DNA of 58,844 bases from Acidobacteriota bacterium. Its GTDB lineage: Bacteria; Acidobacteriota; Terriglobia; Terriglobales; Acidobacteriaceae. How positions within the stretch are numbered: the stretch's first letter is position 1; every line of letters starts with the position of its first letter. The position numbers and the translations under genes are program-made. Under the pieces are notes generated by a model. The model was given only the letters and a program-made list of their open reading frames with translations, was not told the origin of the DNA and did not search any database. The DNA lies in assembly GCA_021836865.1 (NCBI GenBank), contig JAKBHH010000011.1:1-58844 (forward strand), read 5' to 3'. Shown here one piece after another: positions 41,484 to 50,641 of this stretch.

Positions 41484-42631
41484 GCGACTACTCTTCAGAG
41501 GTGCTGATTGTAGGCGGCGGGCCGGCCGGCGCCGCGCTGGGGATTGCACTCGTACGCCAGGGGCGTGAGGTCGCACTGCTGGAACAAACTGCCACGGCCC
41601 ACGATAAAGTGTGTGGCGAGTTTCTGAGTCACGAAGCGGCTGGATATCTTGAATCGCTGGGCCTCGCGCCGCGCGCGCTGGGTGCGGTTGCGATCCATGG
41701 CGTCCGCTTGCATGGTCGCAAGACAATCGCAGCATGCGAACTCCCCTTCCCCGCTCTCTCGCTGACGCGGCGCACACTGGATGAGGCGCTGCTGACTCTC
41801 GCCCAGCAAGAAGGAGTCATCGTACATCGGGGCCAACGTGCAGACGCACTGACACGGACGCGGGATGGCTGGCAGGCCCGTGTGAGCGGCGGTGCCGAGC
41901 ACGCGGCGCGCACTGCGTTTCTCGCAACCGGCAAGCACGATTTGAATGGATACAGAAGGCCGCGCGGGAAGCAGAGCAATCTGGTTGGATTCAAGATGTA
42001 CTTCCGACTGAAGGCCGCGCAGATGCAGGCTCTGGCCGGCTGGGTGGAGCTGTTCCTCTTCCCCGGCGGCTATGCGGGTCTGCAGATGGTCGAAGGTCAG
42101 CAGGCAAATCTGTGTTTGCTGGTGACGAGAGAGCAGCTCGCACACGGCGGAGGGGCGTGGAACGCGCTGCTGGCGCACATGTGCGCATCGTCTGCGCCTT
42201 TGGAAGAGCGGTTAGGCGGCGCGGTGCCGTTGCTTGCAAAGCCGCTTGCTGTCTCATCGATCCCTTACGGCCTGTTGCCGGATGAGATCGAAGACGGCTT
42301 GTGGCGGCTGGGCGATCAGGCGGCGGTGATTCCTTCGTTCGCGGGCGATGGAATGGCCATGGCTCTGCACAGCGCGCTCCTCGCAGCGGAGATGTATCGG
42401 AGTGGCGCAAGCGCCGCCGAGTTTGCGCGAACGATGCGCGTGCAGTTTCGCACGCAGATGCGGCTGGCGACGGCGATCTCGCGCTTGATGGTGTCCGCAC
42501 CGGTTGCAGCGGAGGCCGTGCGCCTTTGGCCTGGGCTGCTGGGCCGCATTGCTGCGCGGACCCGTATTCCCTTGCCTGTGCGGATGACCGGCTTGCCGGA
42601 ATTGCGGCACAATGGAGCAGGACTGGGATGA
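41480..42631 (+). CDS. FAD-dependent oxidoreductase (geranylgeranyl reductase/hydroxylase-like)
   Basis: 383 aa from ATG 41480. An N-terminal Rossmann motif VLIVGGGPAGAALGIALVRQ, CGEFLSHEAAGYLESLG, and a second FAD-binding motif LWRLGDQAAVIPSFAGDGMA place it in the flavin monooxygenase/geranylgeranyl-reductase-like family. In type III polyketide clusters such enzymes oxidise or hydroxylate the resorcinol or pyrone ring. It is coupled by ATGA overlaps to the methyltransferase upstream and the DUF2147 gene downstream. Confidence 0.88.
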   Translation: MSDYSSEVLIVGGGPAGAALGIALVRQGREVALLEQTATAHDKVCGEFLSHEAAGYLESLGLAPRALGAVAIHGVRLHGRKTIAACELPFPALSLTRRTLDEALLTLAQQEGVIVHRGQRADALTRTRDGWQARVSGGAEHAARTAFLATGKHDLNGYRRPRGKQSNLVGFKMYFRLKAAQMQALAGWVELFLFPGGYAGLQMVEGQQANLCLLVTREQLAHGGGAWNALLAHMCASSAPLEERLGGAVPLLAKPLAVSSIPYGLLPDEIEDGLWRLGDQAAVIPSFAGDGMAMALHSALLAAEMYRSGASAAEFARTMRVQFRTQMRLATAISRLMVSAPVAAEAVRLWPGLLGRIAARTRIPLPVRMTGLPELRHNGAGLG

Positions 42632-43107
42632 CGATGAGACTCACTCGCATGGCACGATGGATTTCGACACTCAGCTTCTTTGCAGCTTTTGCTGGAGGAA
42701 CGATTCTTCATGCGCAGGCAGCCAGCATGACGGGCGTATGGCAGGAGCCGAGCGGGGCTGTGCTGCGCGTTGACCACTGCGGCAGCCAGATCTGCATCTG
42801 GATTTCGATGCTGAGTCCACACGCCGATGCCCCAACGGATATTCATAACCCGAACGCGAGCCTGCGCGGCCGGGCGCTGTGCGGGCTGGAGATTGGGACC
42901 GCCTTCACGCTCCGCGATGCAACGCATGCCACGGATGGCACGCTCTACGATCCAAAGACAGGAAAGACGTACCACGGGATGATGACGGCCGCGGACGGGA
43001 AGCTGGACCTGCGCGGCTACATCGGTGTGCCGCTCTTTGGTCGTTCACAGACATGGACGCGGCCGGCAGGGCCTGTGAAGGCCTGCGCAGCCGCGCCGGG
43101 CGATTAA
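42628..43107 (+). CDS. Secreted DUF2147 family protein
   Basis: 159 aa. It starts at ATG 42628, overlapping the oxidoreductase stop by 4 nt. A signal peptide (WISTLSFFAAFAGGTILHAQ) is followed by a small DUF2147 beta-rich domain: GVWQEPSGAVLRVDHCGSQI, NPNASLRGRALCGLEIG, LYDPKTGKTYHGMM and RGYIGVPLFGRSQTWTR. The function is unknown, and the family is widespread in Gram-negative bacteria. Its coupling to the polyketide genes may be fortuitous or may indicate a periplasmic partner. Confidence 0.88.
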   Translation: MTMRLTRMARWISTLSFFAAFAGGTILHAQAASMTGVWQEPSGAVLRVDHCGSQICIWISMLSPHADAPTDIHNPNASLRGRALCGLEIGTAFTLRDATHATDGTLYDPKTGKTYHGMMTAADGKLDLRGYIGVPLFGRSQTWTRPAGPVKACAAAPGD

Positions 43108-43117
43108 GCATCCGGAG

Positions 43118-45148
43118 CTACAGATCCGTCGATTGGCTTGCAACAAGCGCCTTGCATTGGGCGATGAAGTCGGCGAGCGGCATGGAACCCTGATCGCCCT
43201 TGCCGCGCGTGCGCACGCTTACCGCGCCTGCTGCTTGTTCCTTGTCGCCGAAGACGAGAATGTAGGGCGTCTTCTGGTTGGCAAGGTCGCGGATCTTTGC
43301 GTTCATCTTTTCGTTGCGCGCGTCCACTTCCACGCGCAGGCCCGCGGCGTTGAGCGCAGCCTCGACCGTATGCGCGTACTCGATGTGGCGCTCGCTGATG
43401 GGCACAAGGCCAACCTGCACGGGCGCGAGCCACAGCGGAAAAGCTCCGGCGTAATGCTCGATGAGCACCCCGAAGAATCTTTCCACTGACCCGAAGAGCG
43501 CGCGGTGGACCATGACGGGCTGGTGACGCTCGCCATCTTCGCCCACGTATTCCAGTTCAAAGCGTGCGGGCAGGTTGAAGTCGAACTGCACCGTCGAAAG
43601 CTGCCACAGACGGCCCAGCACGTCCACAAGCTTGACGTCGATCTTGGGACCGTAAAAAGCCGCCTCGCCGGGAATGGTCTTGTACTTGATTCCCTTCCGG
43701 TCCAGCGCTCTTTGAAGACTGCCCACTGCGAGGTTCCAGTTCTCGTCGGAGCCGGCGTAGTGGGCGCGATCGTTCGGGTCCCACGTGGAGAGCTCGACCT
43801 TGAACTCAGAGAAGCCGAAGGTCTTGAGCACGGCTTCGGCAAAGTCGATGCAGGCCACGACCTCGTCTTCAATCTGGCTGGGTGTGCAGAAGATGTGCGC
43901 GTCGTCCTGCGTAAAGCCACGCACACGCAGCAGGCCGTGCATGGTGCCGGAACGCTCATAGCGGTAGACATTGCCCAGCTCGGCATAGCGCACGGGAAGG
44001 TCACGATAGCTCTTCGGTGAGTTCTTGTAGATCAAGATATGACCGGGGCAGTTCATCGGCTTCAGGCGATACTCGGCATCATCCAGTTCCATGGGCGTAT
44101 ACATGTTGCCGGAGTAAAAGCCCTCGTGGCCACTGGTCTTCCAAAGCTCGCGGCGCATGACATGGGGAGTAAAGACAATGGAGTAGCCACGACGAAGACA
44201 TTCATCGCGCATCCAATCTTCCATCACCTTGCGAATGATCGCACCCTTGGGATGCCAGAAGATGAGGCCCGCTCCGGCCAGTTCCTGAATGCTGAACAGG
44301 TCGAGCTGCTTGCCCAGGACGCGATGATCGCGGCGGGCGGCTTCTTCAAGGCGCGCGAAATGGGCGTCGAGGTCCTTTTGCGAAAAGAAGGCCGTGCCGT
44401 AAATGCGCTGCAACTGCGGATTCTTCTCGTCGCCCAGCCAGTAGGCGCCCGCAAGGCTGGTGACCTTCACAGCCTTCACGCGGCCGGTCGAAGGCACATG
44501 CGGTCCGCGGCAAAAGTCCACAAACTTGCCGTTGCGATAAAAGCTGACCTGCGAACCCGGCTCAGTGAACTTCGTCACGAAGTGCGTCTTCATGAAGTCG
44601 CCGTCTTTTTCAAAGTCTTCCAGGCTCTTTTCTCGCGGGGCGAATTCACGCACAAAGGGCTCATCGCGCGCGACTACCTCAGCCATCTTCGTTTCAATCG
44701 CTGCCAGATCCTCCGGCGTGAAGGGCTTCTCGCGATAAAAGTCGTAGAAGAAGCCGGAGTCTGTGGCCGGGCCGTGGCCCAGCTTGGTCTCAGGGAAGAG
44801 CTCGAGCACGGCGGTGGCCAACACGTGCGCGGCGGAGTGGCGCACCACCTTCAGCGCCTCGGGATCCTTCTCAGTGATGAGTTCGAGGCGCACGTCCGCG
44901 GTTAGCGGAGAAGCCAGGTCAACGAGCCGGGATGCCGAGGTATCTTCGGCAGCGTACATGGCGGCCTCGGTGGGCGCATCGGCGGTCACCTGCGCAACTG
45001 TGCCGGCTACCGGGGTGAGGCGGGCAACCACCGAGGCGGCAGCCAGCCGCGGCGAGATGGAGTTGGCAATCTCCAGCGGCGTGGCCCCGGAGGCAACCTC
45101 GCGGATGGAGCCGTCAGGCAGATGGATAGCGATCGTATTCTGGCTCAT
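43118..45148 (-). CDS. thrS: Threonine--tRNA ligase
   Basis: 676 aa from ATG 45148 ([14 protein letters not shown]); the longer frame to 45307 is non-conserved. Order: TGS domain, editing domain with the [10 protein letters not shown] and [14 protein letters not shown] histidines and acidic residues, class II catalytic core ([31 protein letters not shown], motif 3 near [14 protein letters not shown]), and an anticodon-binding domain at the C-terminus. It charges tRNA-Thr. No T-box-like leader is evident upstream. Confidence 0.97.
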   Translation of the reverse strand: MSQNTIAIHLPDGSIREVASGATPLEIANSISPRLAAASVVARLTPVAGTVAQVTADAPTEAAMYAAEDTSASRLVDLASPLTADVRLELITEKDPEALKVVRHSAAHVLATAVLELFPETKLGHGPATDSGFFYDFYREKPFTPEDLAAIETKMAEVVARDEPFVREFAPREKSLEDFEKDGDFMKTHFVTKFTEPGSQVSFYRNGKFVDFCRGPHVPSTGRVKAVKVTSLAGAYWLGDEKNPQLQRIYGTAFFSQKDLDAHFARLEEAARRDHRVLGKQLDLFSIQELAGAGLIFWHPKGAIIRKVMEDWMRDECLRRGYSIVFTPHVMRRELWKTSGHEGFYSGNMYTPMELDDAEYRLKPMNCPGHILIYKNSPKSYRDLPVRYAELGNVYRYERSGTMHGLLRVRGFTQDDAHIFCTPSQIEDEVVACIDFAEAVLKTFGFSEFKVELSTWDPNDRAHYAGSDENWNLAVGSLQRALDRKGIKYKTIPGEAAFYGPKIDVKLVDVLGRLWQLSTVQFDFNLPARFELEYVGEDGERHQPVMVHRALFGSVERFFGVLIEHYAGAFPLWLAPVQVGLVPISERHIEYAHTVEAALNAAGLRVEVDARNEKMNAKIRDLANQKTPYILVFGDKEQAAGAVSVRTRGKGDQGSMPLADFIAQCKALVASQSTDL

Positions 45149-45499
45149 AATGTGTGGGAGCTCATGCTTCCCGTGCGAAGAGCGCACCGAGGGCAGTGGC
45201 AACACTTCAGGATATACCGGGCGGCGCGAAAACGATCCCGCGAAAGACCCCGTTCCACAGGGCACGGGCCGGGGACGGATGCAATTCCGATGGGTAGCGC
45301 TTGCCATAAGCGGGCGAACGGTACTACGCTATTTCCATGCATCGATGTCGCTAACGCCGTTCCGGTGTCTGCCGCGATGCAGTTGTGCGCCCGATCCGGG
45401 CACACTCTTCCCTGCCTGCAAGCCAGGCCATCACCCCCACAGAAATCTCGAAATCCTGGTCCCCTGAGCACGTCGGGACGGCACAACAAGGAGAAGAAC
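45149..45499. promoter_or_regulatory. About 350-bp divergent gap between thrS and cysK
   Basis: No coding sequence or known riboswitch was recognised. A weak plus-strand pair (TTGCCA at about 45301 with TACGCT 18 nt on) might be a cysK promoter but is poor. The cysK ribosome binding site AAGGAG lies at 45488-45493. Confidence 0.35.
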
Positions 45500-46474
45500 A
45501 TGGCGCGAATTGCCGCGAATGTGATGGAGTTGATCGGACACACCCCCCTGGTGCGTTTGAATCGTGTGGCGGCCGGATTGCCGGCCACCGTGGTGGCCAA
45601 ACTGGAGAGCCAGAACCCGCTTTCCAGCGTGAAGGATCGCATTGGCCGGGCGATGATTGAGGACGCCGAAGACTCCGGCAGGATTAGCCCCGGCAAGACT
45701 GTGCTGATTGAGCCCACCAGCGGCAATACCGGCATCGCTCTGGCGTTTGTGGCAGCGGTCAAGGGTTACCGCATCATCCTGACCATGCCCGAGACAATGA
45801 GCACCGAGCGGCGCGTTCTGCTGCGCGCGCTGGGTGCGGAAATCGTGCTGACGCCGGGGCCGGGCGGCATGAAGGGCGCGATTGCCAAGGCCGAGGAAAT
45901 CAAAGCCAGGACGCCGAACGGCTACATCCTGGGGCAGTTTGATAATCCTGCCAACCCCGCAGTCCACTACGCCACGACCGGACCTGAGATATGGGAGGAT
46001 ACCGATGGCAAGGCGGACATCCTGATCTCCGGAGTGGGCACAGGCGGCACCTTGACCGGCGTGGCAAAGTACATCAAAGAGAGAAAGCCGGAGTTCAAGG
46101 CCATTGCCGTAGAGCCGACCGACAGCGCAGTGCTGAGCGGCGGCAAGCCCGGCCCGCACAAGATCCAGGGACTCGGCGCAGGATTTATTCCCTCCATTCT
46201 GGACACGCACCTGATTGACGAGGTGGTGCAGGTGACTAACGACGAGTCGATCGCCATGGCGCGACGGCTGCCGCTGGAAGAGGGGCTTTTTGTCGGCATC
46301 AGCTCTGGAGCGGCTGTGGTTGCGGCGCTGAAGGTGGCCGCGCGGGCCGAGAACGCTGGCAAGTTGGTGGTCGTGGTGCTGCCCAGCTTTGGCGAGCGGT
46401 ATCTCTCCAGCGCGCTCTTTGAAGCACTGCGCCAGGAAGCTCTGGCGCTGCCCGTAGAGCCCATTACAACGTAA
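45500..46474 (+). CDS. cysK: Cysteine synthase A (O-acetylserine sulfhydrylase)
   Basis: 324 aa; AAGGAG lies 6 nt before the ATG. PLP-dependent enzyme making cysteine from O-acetylserine and sulfide. The Schiff-base Lys45 is in [11 protein letters not shown], the substrate loop is [14 protein letters not shown], the phosphate-binding [10 protein letters not shown] is present, and GISSGAAV lies near the C-terminus. The cysE gene is next on the same strand, so substrate-making and sulfide-using steps are linked, with a hairpin between them. Confidence 0.97.
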   Translation: MARIAANVMELIGHTPLVRLNRVAAGLPATVVAKLESQNPLSSVKDRIGRAMIEDAEDSGRISPGKTVLIEPTSGNTGIALAFVAAVKGYRIILTMPETMSTERRVLLRALGAEIVLTPGPGGMKGAIAKAEEIKARTPNGYILGQFDNPANPAVHYATTGPEIWEDTDGKADILISGVGTGGTLTGVAKYIKERKPEFKAIAVEPTDSAVLSGGKPGPHKIQGLGAGFIPSILDTHLIDEVVQVTNDESIAMARRLPLEEGLFVGISSGAAVVAALKVAARAENAGKLVVVVLPSFGERYLSSALFEALRQEALALPVEPITT

Positions 46475-46485
46475 GACACGCATGG

Positions 46486-46513
46486 GCCGGCGGGGCAGGT
46501 AAGCCCCGCCGGC
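46486..46513 (+). terminator. Perfect hairpin between cysK and cysE
   Basis: GCCGGCGGGGC and GCCCCGCCGGC form an 11-bp perfect, all-G/C stem with a 6-nt loop (AGGTAA), 11 nt after the cysK stop. No U tract follows, so it may pause or attenuate transcription or stabilise the cysK message rather than terminate it outright. Confidence 0.65.
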
Positions 46514-46535
46514 TGTTCGGCAAGGACCAAGGACC

Positions 46536-47270
46536 GTGGCTCTGTTGGAACGTATCCGCGAAGATGTCGGCTCCGTGCTGGAGCGCGATCCAGCTGCGCG
46601 TTCCTGGCTGGAGGTGCTGCTGTGCTATCCGGGGCTGTGGGCCGTGTGGACGCACCGCGTGAGCCACCGCCTGTGGTGCTTGCGGCTGCGCCTGCCCGCG
46701 CGGATGCTCTCGCAACTTGGCCGCTTCCTCACCGGCGTGGATATTCATCCCGGCGCGCTGCTGGGGCGGCGGCTCTTCATCGATCACGCGGCTGGCGTGG
46801 TGATTGGCGAGACGGCCATCGTGGGCAGCGACGTCACCATCTACCAAGGCGTGACGCTCGGCGGCACGGGCAAGGGTCACGGCAAGCGCCACCCCACGGT
46901 CTGTGACGGGGTTTTTATCGGCAACAACGCCAACATTCTGGGCAATATCACCGTTGGCGAGAACTCGCGCGTCGGCGCGGGCTCGGTTGTGCTCACGGAC
47001 GTCCCACCCAACTCGACCGTTGTGGGTGTGCCGGCGCATATTGTCTATCGCAACGGCGAGCGCGTGCTCATTACCGATCCGCACGACATCAAGGACCCGC
47101 TCTCTGATGCGCTCATCGCTCTTTCCACCCGCGTGGAAGAACTGGAAGAGAGGCTGGGCTCAGCGGCCGGCCAGTCTGTCCCGTTTGCAGCCGAGGAGGC
47201 CGAGCGCAGCGCCTATCGCGTGGAGTTGGATCAGCTGCGCGAGTATGTCTCGATGGGCGAAGGCATCTGA
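46536..47270 (+). CDS. cysE: Serine O-acetyltransferase
   Basis: 244 aa from GTG 46536. It acetylates serine with acetyl-CoA, giving the CysK substrate. An N-terminal helical region is followed by a left-handed beta-helix with hexapeptide turns ([59 protein letters not shown]). The C-terminal tail is longer than in many CysE proteins and ends EYVSMGEGI, an Ile terminus like the peptide with which CysE binds the CysK active site. That binding is inference. Confidence 0.95.
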   Translation: MALLERIREDVGSVLERDPAARSWLEVLLCYPGLWAVWTHRVSHRLWCLRLRLPARMLSQLGRFLTGVDIHPGALLGRRLFIDHAAGVVIGETAIVGSDVTIYQGVTLGGTGKGHGKRHPTVCDGVFIGNNANILGNITVGENSRVGAGSVVLTDVPPNSTVVGVPAHIVYRNGERVLITDPHDIKDPLSDALIALSTRVEELEERLGSAAGQSVPFAAEEAERSAYRVELDQLREYVSMGEGI

Positions 47271-47313
47271 GGCGATCTCCCCGCCGATCAAAGAAAGAAA
47301 CCTTTAGATAGGC

Positions 47314-47344
47314 TTGACAAAAATGCTTTATGACCTAGTATATT
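47314..47344 (+). promoter_or_regulatory. Promoter of padR-HAAS operon
   Basis: TTGACA (47314-47319, perfect) with TATATT (47339-47344, 19-nt spacer) or GTATAT (18-nt spacer). The start near 47351 leaves about 14 nt before the ATG at 47365. Confidence 0.6.
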
Positions 47345-47351
47345 GCTATAC
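47338..47351. promoter_or_regulatory. Inverted repeat overlapping the padR -10 (candidate operator)
   Basis: GTATA-TTGC-TATAC, a perfect 5-bp palindrome with a 4-nt centre, covers the -10 and start region. Autoregulation by the PadR protein encoded next is plausible. PadR sites are more often ATGT-N8-ACAT, so the match is positional only. Confidence 0.4.
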
Positions 47352-47364
47352 GAGGTATATGGCT

Positions 47365-47754
47365 ATGGCGAAGCAAAGAGCACAGGCGGTTGATAGCGAA
47401 CAGCCAGACCGCTGGGAAGCTCAACTCCGCAAAGGTGCTTTGGAGATGGCTGCCCTTGCCAGCCTGTGGCAACGACGCCTCTATGGCCTTGAAATCATTC
47501 GCTTTCTGGAGCGTAATTCGAGACTGGTTCTGGCCGAGGGAACCATCTATCCCATCCTGAACCGGCTCAAGGCGGAAGGTTTGCTGACCTCGGATTGGGT
47601 TGAAGCCGAGGCCGGCCACCCCCGCAAGTACTATTCCCTGACGGATGCCGGCCGGCAGCGGCTTCGCCTAATGGCCGAGGCGTGGACAAGTTTCGCTGCG
47701 GGACTCAGCACTCTCCTTGAACCCGTACTCGAAAAGCAGGAGGAACCTCAATGA
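47365..47754 (+). CDS. PadR family transcriptional regulator
   Basis: 129 aa from ATG 47365 (MAKQRAQAV), which has GAGGT 8 nt upstream; the longer frame to 47314 would run through the promoter. The winged helix reads GALEMAALASLWQRRLYG, EGTIYPILNRLKAEGLL, then AGHPRKYYSLTDAGRQRL, which is the PadR signature. It overlaps the downstream membrane-protein gene by 4 nt. Confidence 0.93.
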   Translation: MAKQRAQAVDSEQPDRWEAQLRKGALEMAALASLWQRRLYGLEIIRFLERNSRLVLAEGTIYPILNRLKAEGLLTSDWVEAEAGHPRKYYSLTDAGRQRLRLMAEAWTSFAAGLSTLLEPVLEKQEEPQ

Positions 47755-48329
47755 CCGCAGAAACGCAGATCGACAGCTATTTATCCTCCCTCCGCCTCCA
47801 GCTCGGCCCGCTCACCCTCGCCGAGCGGGAAGAGATCGTGCGCGAGATCGGCGCCCACGTCCGCGACTCTGCTGAGGAATCCGGCGCTTCCGTTGAGACC
47901 GTCCTGGCCCGTCTTGGACCGGCGGAGGAGTTGGCCGCGCAATATCGCGATGGGTTGTTGATCCGCAAGGCTAGCCGCAGCCTTTCGCCGCTGGTGCTGC
48001 TGCGCGCCACGCTCCGGCTGGCCACCAAAAGCGCCTTCGGTATCGTCGTATGCTTTTGCAGCATATTCGGATACTCGCTTGGAGCCGGGTTTGTGGTTAT
48101 CGCTTTGTCCAAGGCGTTCGTTCCGGCTCACACTGGCGCGTGGATTCAGGATGGGAGGCTAGTCTCAATGGGAGCATTTGTATACGGCGTATCTCCGCAG
48201 GCCCATGAGGTCCTTGGGATGTGGATTATACCGCTGGGACTCATTGCGGGTAGCCTCACTCTCCTGTTCACGACCCTTGTCATTCGAACATCACTCCGCA
48301 TCTCGCAGCGCTGGCAGTCGAGGCTTTAG
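47751..48329 (+). CDS. HAAS/DUF1700-like membrane protein
   Basis: 192 aa. The N-terminal ~70 residues are a helical HAAS-type domain (YLSSLRLQLGPLTLAEREEI, EIGAHVRDSAEESG, VLARLGPAEELAAQYRDG), followed by about three hydrophobic segments. PadR-DUF1700/HAAS pairs are a common two-gene regulatory unit in which the membrane protein responds to envelope state. The 4-nt overlap with padR supports that pairing here. Confidence 0.85.
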   Translation: MTAETQIDSYLSSLRLQLGPLTLAEREEIVREIGAHVRDSAEESGASVETVLARLGPAEELAAQYRDGLLIRKASRSLSPLVLLRATLRLATKSAFGIVVCFCSIFGYSLGAGFVVIALSKAFVPAHTGAWIQDGRLVSMGAFVYGVSPQAHEVLGMWIIPLGLIAGSLTLLFTTLVIRTSLRISQRWQSRL

Positions 48330-48333
48330 AAGG

Positions 48334-48362
48334 TTTTCAGTACGACACAGGAACCATATTCT
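48334..48362 (+). promoter_or_regulatory. Weak promoter before the beta-helix hydrolase
   Basis: TTTTCA (48334-48339), a 17-nt spacer and TATTCT (48357-48362), each 4 of 6 to consensus. It lies 57 nt before the TTG start. Confidence 0.3.
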
Positions 48363-48418
48363 ATTGGCCCGAGTGTTACATTGGTTTCGTCTTCATCGTA
48401 CCGCTGGAGTCCACCTTC

Positions 48419-50587
48419 TTGTTGCCTCCCCGTTTCCTGATTGCAGCCCTGCTGGCTCTTCCCCTGGCAGTCGTCGCGGCTCCTCGCGTTCAGCCTGTAC
48501 CCATCCCTGAAGAGATGCGCTCCACAGAATTCACGGTGCGCGTCAATGGCGTTCCCGTGGATGTGGCGCATGCCGCGGCAAGCTATGAGTACGTAAGCTT
48601 CAACGTTACCGGGCCAGTGCAGGTGGAGATCACCGCGGCGGAGCCGGGCTTCTGGGATACAGGGGTAGACATTGAGCCGTGGCGGCTTGGGCTGCGGCCC
48701 GCGCGGCAGGGCCAGACCATCCGCTTTGCGCTGGCTGGTCCGGCCAAGCTATCCATCTCGCGGCCGCGCGACTTTCTCAACCACGCGAAGATGCTCTTCC
48801 TCTTCGCCGCTGCGCCGCCCGCGCCCGCGCCGCATGACCCCGCCGTGCAGATTTACCCTCCGGGCGTCTATCGGCAGAGCCTGAACCCGAAGAGCGGCGA
48901 CACGCTCTATCTGGCACCGGGCGCGGTCTTCTTCGGCAGCCTGAATCTCTGGAACGTGGACAACGTGAAGGTGCTCGGACAGGGCACGATTGTCTACGAC
49001 GGCCCGCAGGACCCCGACAACGACCAGGGGTGGATGCAGAAGCCCGACTGGCACTGCATTGGCGCGATGGATGCGCACCACATCGAGATTCATGGCGTGA
49101 CATGCATCGTGCGATCGCGCACATGGTCCATCCAGATGAAGGACTCGACCGGGTTCCTCTACGACGATCTTCGCGTCATCGGCGGCAACCCCGGAAACGC
49201 CAACCAAGACGGAATGGACTGGCTGGGCGGCGGTGATGCCATCATCCGCAACGCCTTTCTGCGCAGCTCCGACGATGTATTTGCCATGCAAGGCGACTGG
49301 GATGGCTACACGGAAGCGGACATGGTGCGCCCCGGCCACAATGTCGAGAACATCCTCATTGAAAACAGCGAGCTCTCCACCAGCATCTCCAATGTAGTGC
49401 GTGCCGGCTGGCCGCAGAAGATCTATAACTCGCGCGGCTTCACGTTGCGCAACTCCGATGTGCTCCATGCCGGCATCGGCGCCTGTGGGCAGACCTTCGG
49501 ACTGCTGGGCTTCTGGGGCGCGCGCGGCGCCAGCGGAGAGCACTCCGGTTTTACCTTTGAAAATATCTTTCTCGACAACTGGTACTCGCTGGTGCAGATG
49601 GAACAGGAGAATCCTGCGCTGCACGACTTCACGTTTCACAACATCTGGGCGCTGGATCAACCACCGCTCGCTGCCTCGACGCTGACGGGCGATGTCTCAG
49701 CCGTCACATTCGACAACGTGAAGTACGGACAACATCGCGCCACCAACGATGCTGACCTGCCGCTGGAGAGCTGGAGCGGCGCGCAAAAGGCCGCGCAGTA
49801 CACTTCCTCCTCTGGACCAGTGGCCGCATTTACTACGGATCCTCCCACGATTGCGCCGGGACAAAAAATCAGTTTCGAAGCTGAAAAGATGCCCCGCGCG
49901 GGTTATACGTGGCTTTTCGGCGATGGAAGCACGGCGACAGGGCGCACGGTGCGGCACCGATTTCCCGATGCGCTGGGAACCGATCTTGATGGCGCGAACG
50001 GTGCGGGCCGCTTCCGCGTGATGTTGCGCGTAGTGGATAAGGCAGGTCGCCAGGATTGGGCCGCGCAAGGCGAGGTGGCCGTAGCGCAATGGCACGATGC
50101 AACGCGCGTTGCGTCGCCCCTGGCGCCGGGCCTGGTGTGGCGCATTTATCCCGGCGCCTGGACCGAGCTGCCGGACCTGAGCCAGGAGACGGCTCTCTTC
50201 AGCGGTGCGTCTGCGAATCTTCTCGCGGACTCGCATGGATTTACACGCTACGCAACGGCTTGGGACGGGTACATCGAGATTCCCGCGGACGGCGGCTACA
50301 CCTTCCATCTGTTGGCGCGCGATGGCGGGCGACTGGTGATCGACGGCCTGGAAATCGCCAGGACCGGGCCGCCGTTTGCGCAGGTGTGCGGATCGCCCGG
50401 CAATGCTGTCCGCTATGCGCGTGGCTCCCTGGGGCTGCGCGCAGGCAAGCACCTGTTGCATGTGGAGGGCCTGCACTCCGTAAGCCAGGGCACGCCGCGC
50501 CTGCTATGGGAGGGGCCCGGCCTGCGCCTCACGGATGTACCAAGCGCGGCCTTTCTTCATGCGGCGGGGACGGACGTGAATCCGTAG
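48419..50587 (+). CDS. Secreted right-handed beta-helix glycosidase (GH28-like or GH49-like) with PKD and PA14 domains
   Basis: 722 aa from TTG 48419 (GGAG at 9-nt spacing). A signal peptide (FLIAALLALPLAVVAA) is followed by an N-terminal beta domain (about 30-130) and a parallel beta-helix (about 150-450). NANQDGMDWLGGGDA and RSSDDVFAMQG correspond to the NTD and DD catalytic segments of GH28/GH49-like enzymes; the GHG motif of classical GH28 is not seen. A PKD-like domain (YTWLFGDGSTATGRTVRHRF) follows, then a PA14-like domain (GLVWRIYPGAWTELPDLS, YTFHLLARDGGRLVIDG). It probably cleaves an alpha-linked polysaccharide outside the cytoplasm; the substrate is unknown. Confidence 0.8.
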   Translation: MLPPRFLIAALLALPLAVVAAPRVQPVPIPEEMRSTEFTVRVNGVPVDVAHAAASYEYVSFNVTGPVQVEITAAEPGFWDTGVDIEPWRLGLRPARQGQTIRFALAGPAKLSISRPRDFLNHAKMLFLFAAAPPAPAPHDPAVQIYPPGVYRQSLNPKSGDTLYLAPGAVFFGSLNLWNVDNVKVLGQGTIVYDGPQDPDNDQGWMQKPDWHCIGAMDAHHIEIHGVTCIVRSRTWSIQMKDSTGFLYDDLRVIGGNPGNANQDGMDWLGGGDAIIRNAFLRSSDDVFAMQGDWDGYTEADMVRPGHNVENILIENSELSTSISNVVRAGWPQKIYNSRGFTLRNSDVLHAGIGACGQTFGLLGFWGARGASGEHSGFTFENIFLDNWYSLVQMEQENPALHDFTFHNIWALDQPPLAASTLTGDVSAVTFDNVKYGQHRATNDADLPLESWSGAQKAAQYTSSSGPVAAFTTDPPTIAPGQKISFEAEKMPRAGYTWLFGDGSTATGRTVRHRFPDALGTDLDGANGAGRFRVMLRVVDKAGRQDWAAQGEVAVAQWHDATRVASPLAPGLVWRIYPGAWTELPDLSQETALFSGASANLLADSHGFTRYATAWDGYIEIPADGGYTFHLLARDGGRLVIDGLEIARTGPPFAQVCGSPGNAVRYARGSLGLRAGKHLLHVEGLHSVSQGTPRLLWEGPGLRLTDVPSAAFLHAAGTDVNP

Positions 50588-50641
50588 ACGGAGCACATGG
50601 ATGCTGCCGCGCAATCTTGTCCGTACTGTCGAGAGGCCGTG

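Noticed and set aside
45149-45499. T-box or SAM-type riboswitch upstream of thrS/cysK
   Set aside because: I looked for the T-box core motif and a terminator/antiterminator pair and saw neither.
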